A stretch of DNA of 64,000 bases. Source: Variovorax sp. V213. Its GTDB lineage: Bacteria > Pseudomonadota > Gammaproteobacteria > Burkholderiales > Burkholderiaceae_C. The stretch lies in assembly GCF_041154455.1 (NCBI RefSeq), contig NZ_AP028665.1:682001-746000 (forward strand). The letters run 5' to 3'. The position numbers and the translations under genes were made by a program. Positions 58,671-64,000 of the stretch are shown in pieces. The number at the start of each line of letters is the position of its first letter. Position 1 is the stretch's first letter. The notes beneath the pieces are model-generated. The model was not told where the DNA came from, ran no database searches, and saw only the letters and a list, made by a program, of their open reading frames with translations.

Positions 58671-58695
58671 TGAAGGTCGGCCTTTGGCCGGGCGA
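58671..58695 (-). repeat. Dispersed 3'-linked repeat, last copy
   Basis: On the plus strand GAAGGTCGGCCTTTGGCCGG then GCGAG, ending two bases from the stop of the minus-strand membrane protein gene. It is the weakest end of the array. Confidence 0.45.
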
Positions 58696-58696
58696 G

Positions 58697-59116
58697 TTAC
58701 AGGGCTAATTGCGTTAAGGCCCAGGCCACAGTACCCAGCTGTGCCACGTTGAGCATCATCCCGGCGATGTGAAGCCGGCGGAACTGGGAGATCGAGGCGT
58801 CAATGGCCGGAATCGAGTGACGCAAGACGTCCATGCGCGGGATGATGATCCATCGGCGCAGCGCGTACGCCAAGGTTGCGATGAAGGCCATGCCAAAGGC
58901 GAATGCAGGCTTGCCGGACCAGGCAAAGCTGAGTGCTGCAGCGCTCGCCGTCAGTACCACGGCAACGTAATAGACGTTGAACAGGCCCCGGATAAAGCGC
59001 GAGTCCAGCGGGGTGTCGTGCTTGAGCACCAGCAGTGGCAGCGAGCCCATCATGAAAAACCCCATCCAGACGAGCAGGATGACCGTCGCTATGAGCGCAA
59101 TGACGATGGAAAGCAT
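58697..59116 (-). CDS. Small four-helix membrane protein
   Basis: A 139-residue integral membrane protein with four hydrophobic segments: IVIALIATVILLVWMGFFMM (residues 4-23), YYVAVVLTASAAALSFAW, AFGMAFIATLAYALRRWIII and GMMLNVAQLGTVAWALTQ. The loop RHSIPAIDASISQFRRLH is charged. The topology and the last segments resemble DUF4149-type proteins, without certainty. The function is unknown. GGAGGG precedes the ATG at 59116. Confidence 0.7.
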   Translation of the reverse strand: MLSIVIALIATVILLVWMGFFMMGSLPLLVLKHDTPLDSRFIRGLFNVYYVAVVLTASAAALSFAWSGKPAFAFGMAFIATLAYALRRWIIIPRMDVLRHSIPAIDASISQFRRLHIAGMMLNVAQLGTVAWALTQLAL

Positions 59117-59272
59117 CTAAACCCTCCGCGTCTCGAAGCATACCCCGAGCCAAGTCGCATTCAAGCTGAACGGAAAAACCGACAGGCGCGTCGGCGTTGA
59201 CGCCGCGGCCGGCCGAGGCATAGCATCTCGCCTGCGCGGTCTCCATGCGCCCGGCCGCGCGGAGGGATTGCC

Positions 59273-60085
59273 ATGAGCACCACGTCTTCGACCTTCGTCG
59301 CCGCCGACGGCGATGGCTATGAACGGTTGATGGGCCGCTGGAGCCGCCTTCTCGCGCTGCCTTTTCTCGACTTCGTGGGCACCGCGGACGGAGACCGCAT
59401 CCTCGACGTCGGATGCGGCACGGGCCATCTGGCCTTTGCCGTGGCCCGCCGCACGGGCGCGGGCGAAGTGCGGGGCGTGGACCTCGCGCAGCCCTACATC
59501 GAACATGCCAGGCGCCACAACGAGGATGCGCGCATCGCCTTCGAGGTGGCCGACGCCTGCGCGCTGCCGTACCCGGCGCAAAGCTTCGACCGCGTGCTCT
59601 CGCTGCTGGTGCTGCACTTCGTTCCGGAGCCGGGCAAGGCGATTGCCGAGATGCGGCGCGTCGCGAAGCCCGGCGCCGTGGTCGGTGCAGCGGTGTGGGA
59701 CGCGCGCGGCGGCTGGATCTCCAACCGCATGTTCTTCGACACCGCTGCCATGCTCGACCCGGAGGCCGGCGCGCGCCGCGCCCGCAACTACACGCGGCCC
59801 CTGACGCGGCCCGGCGAACTGGCCAAGGCATGGCGCGAGGCCGGGTTCAAGGGCGTGGAAGAAACGACGCTCGCCATCCGGATGGAGTTCGCCTCGTTCG
59901 CGGACTATTGGGGCCCCTACGAAGGCAAGGACGGCCCCGGCGCGGAGTACGTTGCCACCCTGGATGCGCAGGCGCGTTCGCGGCTGCGCGAGGCCGTCCA
60001 GGCAGCCTATCTCGACGGCGAAGCCGATGGCGTTCGCTCGTACGCAGCGCTGGCCTGGGCCGTCAAGGGCACGGCGCCGGCTTAG
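59273..60085 (+). CDS. Class I SAM-dependent methyltransferase
   Basis: A 270-residue methyltransferase of the Methyltransf_11 type. Motif I is RILDVGCGTGHLAFAVA (about 42-58), motif II VRGVDLAQPYIEHAR, then VADACALPYPAQSFDRVLSLL and motif post-III RVAKPGAVVGAAVW. The substrate is unknown. The start at 59273 follows a GGAGG 9 bases upstream. It is a lone plus-strand gene, convergent with the cupin gene downstream. Confidence 0.92.
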   Translation: MSTTSSTFVAADGDGYERLMGRWSRLLALPFLDFVGTADGDRILDVGCGTGHLAFAVARRTGAGEVRGVDLAQPYIEHARRHNEDARIAFEVADACALPYPAQSFDRVLSLLVLHFVPEPGKAIAEMRRVAKPGAVVGAAVWDARGGWISNRMFFDTAAMLDPEAGARRARNYTRPLTRPGELAKAWREAGFKGVEETTLAIRMEFASFADYWGPYEGKDGPGAEYVATLDAQARSRLREAVQAAYLDGEADGVRSYAALAWAVKGTAPA

Positions 60086-60106
60086 CCGCCGCGGCGGCCG
60101 CGGTCT

Positions 60107-60511
60107 TCACTCATCGTTGACCGTCTCGTGCTCGGCGGGCACGAGGATCTCGAGCAGCTCGCAGTCGTCCGACCAGCCCACGACGGTGTGCCGTATGCCG
60201 GGTGGCTGCACCCAGCTCGAACCTGCGACCAGGCGCTGGCGCCCGACGCCCTCGAACTCGGTCTCGAACCAGCCCTTCAGGCAGTAGACCATCTGGAACT
60301 GCAGGTCGTGGTGGTGCCGCACGCTCAGTTCGGGGCGATAGGGGGCGATCATGCGGATCACGTGGGCATGCGCCAATCCGTGGGTGGCCTCGGCCACGCC
60401 GAGATCGCGGTAGGCCGAGTAGTTGCGCAGGCCCCCGGTCTTGAAGTCGGACTCCTTCAGGTGGCTCACGACGAAGTGCTGCTGCTGTGTGGGTTGTGGC
60501 TGGGCTTCCAT
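60107..60511 (-). CDS. Cupin-domain protein
   Basis: A 134-residue single-domain cupin. The metal-binding motif 1 region is SVRHHHDLQFQMVYCLKGWFETEFEG (read in parts, about 68-92), with His residues and a following Glu; motif 2 is WVQPPGIRHTVVGWSD (about 104-119). GAGGATC precedes the start at 60511. It precedes a Bug receptor/acyl-CoA dehydrogenase/thiolase-like set by 120 bp on the same strand and could act as a small dioxygenase, isomerase or sensor. The role is unknown. Confidence 0.82.
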   Translation of the reverse strand: MEAQPQPTQQQHFVVSHLKESDFKTGGLRNYSAYRDLGVAEATHGLAHAHVIRMIAPYRPELSVRHHHDLQFQMVYCLKGWFETEFEGVGRQRLVAGSSWVQPPGIRHTVVGWSDDCELLEILVPAEHETVNDE

Positions 60512-60630
60512 GTGATCCTCGCGAGGTGGTGCGTGGGAGTGAAATGAAACACCCAAAACCCGCCGGGATCAAGTGCAGCGATGCGGCGAACGAGGTACCC
60601 CGCGCGCCGATGCGCCGCAACAGTTCGCGC

Positions 60631-61602
60631 TCACTGCGCCACGCGGATGTTGGCGTCCTTGATGATCTTGGCGTAGATGGCGGCATCCGCGCGCACCAGC
60701 TTCTGGAACTCTTCCGGCTTGCCGCCGGCCACCTGCAGGCCCAGCGCTTCGATCTTGGCGCTGACTTCGGGCAGGTGCACGATGCGGTTGATCTCGTCCG
60801 AGAGCTTCTGCACCACGGGCGCCGGTGTGCCGGCGGGGAGGAACACGCCGAACCAGCCGTACGGATCGAACGAGTGGTAGCCCAGCTCGGCAAAGGTCGG
60901 CACGTCGGGCAGGCCCGGCATGCGCTGCGTGCCGGTCACAGCCAGCGGGCGCATGGACTTGAGGTGCGGCCGGGCACTCGCACTGTCGATGAAGGCCGAG
61001 GCGAGCTGGCCGCCCACGAGGTTGGTCACCAGCGGTGCGGCGCCCTGGAAGGGCACGTGAACCAGGTCGATGCCGGCCTGCATGTTCAGCAGCGCGCCCT
61101 GGATGTGCGACGAGGTGCCGGCGCCGTAGCTGCCGAAGTTGTACTTGCCGGGGCTCTGCTTCACCATCGCGATGAAGCTCTTCAGGTCTTTGGCGGGCGA
61201 GTCCAGTGGCACGGCCAGCATGCTCGGGCTGCGCGCGATCATGGTGACGGGCGCGAGATCCTTCAGAGGATCGTAGGGAAGCTTCTCCATGAGCGATGGC
61301 TGCTGGATCAGCGCGGTGATGGCAATGAGCACCGTGTGGCCGTCGGGCGGCGCCTTCGCGACGAAGCTGTTGCCGATGGTGCCGCCGGCGCCGGGCCGGT
61401 TCTCCACCATCGCCGGCTGCCCCCAGGCTTCCTGCAGTTTCTGCCCGATGGTGCGCGCTAGCGCATCGGTGGCACCGCCGGCGGGGTAGGGCACGATCAG
61501 CTTGAGCGGCTGTGCCGGATAGGCTGTTTGCGCCAGGGCCGGCACGGCCAGCAGCGCGGCCAGGCCGGCCGCAAGGCAGAGTCGCATCTTCGATGTCTTC
61601 AT
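60631..61602 (-). CDS. Bug-family TTT receptor
   Basis: A 323-residue periplasmic receptor. The signal peptide MKTSKMRLCLAAGLAALLAV is cleaved near ALA-QTAY. Motifs are LIVPYPAGGATDALARTIG, VENRPGAGGTIGNSFVA and HVPFQGAAPLVTNLVGG. GAGGAGAC precedes the start at 61602. It lies 31 bp downstream of the acyl-CoA dehydrogenase gene, so it is part of that operon and probably binds a carboxylate that is then metabolised as a CoA ester. No permease subunits are seen. Confidence 0.93.
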   Translation of the reverse strand: MKTSKMRLCLAAGLAALLAVPALAQTAYPAQPLKLIVPYPAGGATDALARTIGQKLQEAWGQPAMVENRPGAGGTIGNSFVAKAPPDGHTVLIAITALIQQPSLMEKLPYDPLKDLAPVTMIARSPSMLAVPLDSPAKDLKSFIAMVKQSPGKYNFGSYGAGTSSHIQGALLNMQAGIDLVHVPFQGAAPLVTNLVGGQLASAFIDSASARPHLKSMRPLAVTGTQRMPGLPDVPTFAELGYHSFDPYGWFGVFLPAGTPAPVVQKLSDEINRIVHLPEVSAKIEALGLQVAGGKPEEFQKLVRADAAIYAKIIKDANIRVAQ

Positions 61603-61633
61603 GGTCTTGTCTCCTCGGGTGGATCGGAAAAAC

Positions 61634-62788
61634 TCAGCGCATCGCTTCGCGCACCAGGTTGCGTGCAATGACGATCTGCTGGATCTGCGTGGTGCCCTCG
61701 TACAGCCGGAACAGGCGCACGTCGCGGTAGAACCGTTCGATGCCGTAGTCGGAGACGTAGCCGGCGCCGCCGAAGATCTGCACCGCGCGGTCCGCGACGC
61801 GCCCGCACATCTCGGAGGCGAAAAGCTTGCAGCACGAGGCCTCGGTGGCCACGTTGCGGCCCTCATCGCGCTGGCGCGCGGCGTCGATCACCATGCAGCG
61901 CGCGGCGTAGATCTCGGCCTGGCTGTCGGCCAGCATCGCCTGCACCAGCTGGAATTCGGCAATGGGCTGGCCGAACTGCTTGCGCTCGATCGCGTAGTGG
62001 AGCGCGTCGCGCTGCATGCGCTCGGCCACGCCGACGCAGATGGCGGCGATGTGGATGCGGCCCTTCTCGAGCACCTTCATCGCGGTCTTGAAGCCCTGGC
62101 CTTCGCGGTCGCCGATCAGCTGGCTCGCAGGCACCCTGCAGTTCTCGAAGATGACGTCGGCGGTGTGGGCGCCGCGCTGGCCCATCTTGCGGTCCTTGAG
62201 GCCGATGGTGATGCCCGGCGTGTTCGCTTCCACGATGAAGGCCGAGACGCCGCCCGCGCCCTTGTCCTCGGGATTGGTGCGCGCCATCAGCGTGAAGATG
62301 CCGGCATGCGGCGCGTTGGTGATGAAGCGCTTGGTGCCGTTGACGATGTAGTGGTCGCCTTCGCGGATCGCGCTGGTGCGCAGCGACGCCGCGTCGGAAC
62401 CGGTGTCGGGCTCGGTCAGCGCGAACGAGGCGATGAGCTCGCCGGTCGCGAGAAGCGGCAGGTACTTTTTCTTCTGCGCCTCGGTGCCGTCGAAGAGAAT
62501 GCCCTGCGAGCCGATGCCCACCGTGGTGCCGAACAGCGAGCGGAAGCACGGCGAGGTCTGGCCCATGGCCAGCATCACCATCACCTCTTCTTCCATCGTC
62601 AGGCCCAGGCCGCCGTATTCCTCGGGCACGGTCAGGCCGAAGAGGCCAAGTTCCTTCATCTCGCGCACGATGTCGTCGGGGATCTCGTCGGTCTCGGCCA
62701 CGAGGGCCTCGGCCGGCACCAGGCGCTCGCGCACGAAGCGGTTGACGGCGTCGAGCAGGGCTTCGAGGGTTTGTGGGTCGCGGATCAT
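61634..62788 (-). CDS. Acyl-CoA dehydrogenase
   Basis: A 384-residue FAD-dependent acyl-CoA dehydrogenase of full length. Seen are FGLTVPEEYGGLGLTMEEE, the flavin/substrate segment FALTEPDTGSDAASLRT, YIVNGTKRFITNAPHAGI, RIHIAAICVGVAERM, and the catalytic glutamate in LYEGTTQIQQIVIARNL (about 361). It would introduce a 2,3 double bond into an acyl-CoA. It is followed 31 bp later by the Bug receptor gene and preceded 16 bp by the thiolase-like gene. The start at 62788 (MIRDPQTLEALL) matches relatives. Confidence 0.95.
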   Translation of the reverse strand: MIRDPQTLEALLDAVNRFVRERLVPAEALVAETDEIPDDIVREMKELGLFGLTVPEEYGGLGLTMEEEVMVMLAMGQTSPCFRSLFGTTVGIGSQGILFDGTEAQKKKYLPLLATGELIASFALTEPDTGSDAASLRTSAIREGDHYIVNGTKRFITNAPHAGIFTLMARTNPEDKGAGGVSAFIVEANTPGITIGLKDRKMGQRGAHTADVIFENCRVPASQLIGDREGQGFKTAMKVLEKGRIHIAAICVGVAERMQRDALHYAIERKQFGQPIAEFQLVQAMLADSQAEIYAARCMVIDAARQRDEGRNVATEASCCKLFASEMCGRVADRAVQIFGGAGYVSDYGIERFYRDVRLFRLYEGTTQIQQIVIARNLVREAMR

Positions 62789-62804
62789 TCTTCTTGATGC
62801 TTTC

Positions 62805-63983
62805 TCAAAGCGTTTCGGCCGTGCCGAGGATGGCGCTGGCCTGGCTGGACAACATGCCGCCGTTGCCATGCGCAATGGCGATGTGCGCGTTCTTCACCTG
62901 GCGCTCGCCGCATTCGCCGCGCAGCTGCCGCACGGCCTCGATCAGCGCGAAGATGCCGTACATGCCGGGATGCACGCACGACAGCCCGCCGCCGTTGGTG
63001 TTGACCGGCAGCTTGCCGCCGGGCGCAATGGCGCCATCGGCGACGAAGCGGCCCGCTTCGCCCTTGGGGCAGAAGCCCAGGTCTTCCAGGAACAGCAGCG
63101 TGTTGATGGTGAAGGCGTCGTACAGCTGCACGACGTCGATGTCCTTCGGTGCCAGCCCCGCCATGGCGAAGGCCTCGCGGCCCGACTGGCTGGCCGCCGT
63201 GACGGTGAGATCCGCCATCGAGGAGATCTGCCGGTTCCACACCGCCGTGGCGTTGCCCAGCACGTAGACCGGCTTCTTCGGCAGGTCCCTGGCGCGTTCG
63301 GCGCTCACCAGCACGCAGGCGCCGGCGCCGTCGGTGACCAGGCAGCAGTCGCGCACGCTCAGCGGGTCCGACACCATGCGCGCACCCAGCACCTCCTCGC
63401 GTGTGAGCGGCTCGCGCATGAAGGCCTCGGGGTTGAGCCCGGCCCATGCGCGTGCAGCCACCGCGACGTCGGCAAGCTGCTCGCGCGTGGTGCCGAACTC
63501 GTGCATGTGGCGCGATGCGGCCAGCGCGTAGGCCGACACAGGCAGCATCGGCTCGTAGGGATGCTCGTAGGGCTGCGGGTCGAGAAAGCGGCGCGCCGCC
63601 ACGATTTCGCGCCGGCCGAAGGCGGCGCTGCGCTGCGCACTGCCGTAGCAGATGAGCACCGCGCTGCATTGGCCGGAGCGGATCGCATGCATCGCGGGCA
63701 AGAGGTGCGCGATGAAGCTGCTGCCGCCCAGCATCGTGCCGTCGATGTAGCGCGGGTTGAGGCCGAGGTACTCGACCACCGGCAGTGCCCACATCGCGGC
63801 CGAAGCGCTCGCGGTGCAGAGGCCGTCGATGTCGCGCATCGTGAGGCCTGCATCGGCCACCGCCGCATGGGCGGAACGGGCCAGCAGTTCCATGTCGGTG
63901 AAGCCGGGCTTTTCGCCGCAGCCGAAGGTCGCAACGCCGGCGATGGCAGCGCTGCCGCGCAGGGCTTTCAGGCCGGTGCTCAT
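62805..63983 (-). CDS. Thiolase-like protein lacking the usual nucleophilic cysteine
   Basis: A 392-residue protein of the thiolase/SCP2-thiolase superfamily. N-terminal AAIAGVATFGCGEKPGFTD and SAHAAVADAGLTMRDIDGLC are typical of the SCPx-type group. At the position where thiolases have the nucleophile in a C-A-S-G context, this protein reads GTMLGGSSFIAHLLPA, so the cysteine is replaced. C-terminal NTNGGGLSCVHPGMYG and IAIAHGNGGMLSS retain histidine and glycine loops. Such proteins usually pair with a DUF35 OB-fold partner and act in acyl-CoA aldol or retro-aldol steps. First complete gene of its operon; its ATG overlaps an upstream stop. Confidence 0.85.
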   Translation of the reverse strand: MSTGLKALRGSAAIAGVATFGCGEKPGFTDMELLARSAHAAVADAGLTMRDIDGLCTASASAAMWALPVVEYLGLNPRYIDGTMLGGSSFIAHLLPAMHAIRSGQCSAVLICYGSAQRSAAFGRREIVAARRFLDPQPYEHPYEPMLPVSAYALAASRHMHEFGTTREQLADVAVAARAWAGLNPEAFMREPLTREEVLGARMVSDPLSVRDCCLVTDGAGACVLVSAERARDLPKKPVYVLGNATAVWNRQISSMADLTVTAASQSGREAFAMAGLAPKDIDVVQLYDAFTINTLLFLEDLGFCPKGEAGRFVADGAIAPGGKLPVNTNGGGLSCVHPGMYGIFALIEAVRQLRGECGERQVKNAHIAIAHGNGGMLSSQASAILGTAETL

Positions 63984-64000
63984 GCAGCGGCTCCGTCGAT
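63980..64000 (-). CDS. 3' end of an upstream gene cut by the window edge
   Basis: Only six codons and a stop (IDGAAA) are visible, in a frame whose TGA overlaps the thiolase-like ATG as ATGA. By context, a DUF35 OB-fold partner is the usual neighbour of this thiolase type, but that cannot be tested here. Confidence 0.35.
   Translation of the reverse strand: MDGAAA

Noticed and set aside
19685..58695. Calling the repeat array a chromosomal integron
   Set aside because: No integron integrase gene, attI or GTTRRRY/RYYYAAC core pair was recognised, and normal operons are interspersed. The cassette-like label is kept only as a hypothesis.
1..64000. tRNA, rRNA, riboswitch or replication origin
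   Set aside because: No cloverleaf, rRNA segment, known riboswitch core or DnaA-box cluster was noticed by eye; a covariance-model scan would be needed to exclude small RNAs.

Overview
The window looks like a chromosomal segment of a high-GC betaproteobacterium of the Burkholderiales, most likely a Variovorax-like member of the Comamonadaceae. This is inferred from gene families: four Bug-type tripartite-tricarboxylate-transporter receptors, many LysR regulators beside short catabolic operons, and a MatC/Mdc malonate system. No rRNA or tRNA gene, CRISPR array or replication origin was seen.

Layout. (1) 0.2-12.8 kb, minus strand: an MBL-rhodanese fusion and a 1-Cys peroxiredoxin, then a complete malonate island: LysR regulator, MatC-like carrier, mdcA-C-D-E-G-B-H and acs. 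Malonate would be imported, decarboxylated on the MdcC carrier protein to acetate and CO2, and the acetate activated to acetyl-CoA. (2) 12.8-19.4 kb: enoyl-CoA hydratase / Bug receptor / acyl-CoA ligase operon under an IclR regulator with a 12-bp-arm inverted repeat in its promoter region, then a DUF4242 gene divergent from an AraC regulator, and a GAF-like gene. (3) 19.7-25.9 kb: class III aminotransferase, Bug receptor, a dimethylformamidase large-subunit-like protein and a truncated acetoacetyl-CoA synthetase, divergent from a LysR gene. (4) 26-38 kb and 41-58.7 kb: an accessory zone of single-gene modules (GNAT, RibD-like reductase, DUF1993, DUF4303, DUF3658, P-loop ATPase, Arr, GST, small lipoproteins and membrane proteins, many unknowns), a compact tyrosine recombinase, several pseudogenes, an intact IS66-family element with a perfect 8-bp target duplication, and an IS110-family transposase. 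(5) Ordinary LysR-controlled operons are embedded in this zone (LysR/NmrA at 35.4-37.3 kb; LysR/Bug/hydrolase at 38.2-41 kb; LysR/hydrolase/SDR at 54.2-57.1 kb). (6) 59-64 kb: methyltransferase, cupin, Bug receptor, acyl-CoA dehydrogenase and a thiolase-like gene, the last running to the window edge.

Most notable observation: at least 25 copies of one intergenic repeat (core GGCTACAGTCGGCCA followed by RGASCGGACATTC) lie between 19.7 and 58.7 kb. They sit mostly 0-150 bp after the stop codon of a module gene. Their orientation is locked to the gene: one way after plus-strand genes, reversed after minus-strand genes. The rule still holds for a gene whose 3' end was displaced by the IS66 insertion. 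Several copies can fold into hairpins and several sit at the broken ends of gene fragments. This resembles a cassette array (attC-like), but no integron integrase or canonical core site was seen, so the nature of the repeat is open.
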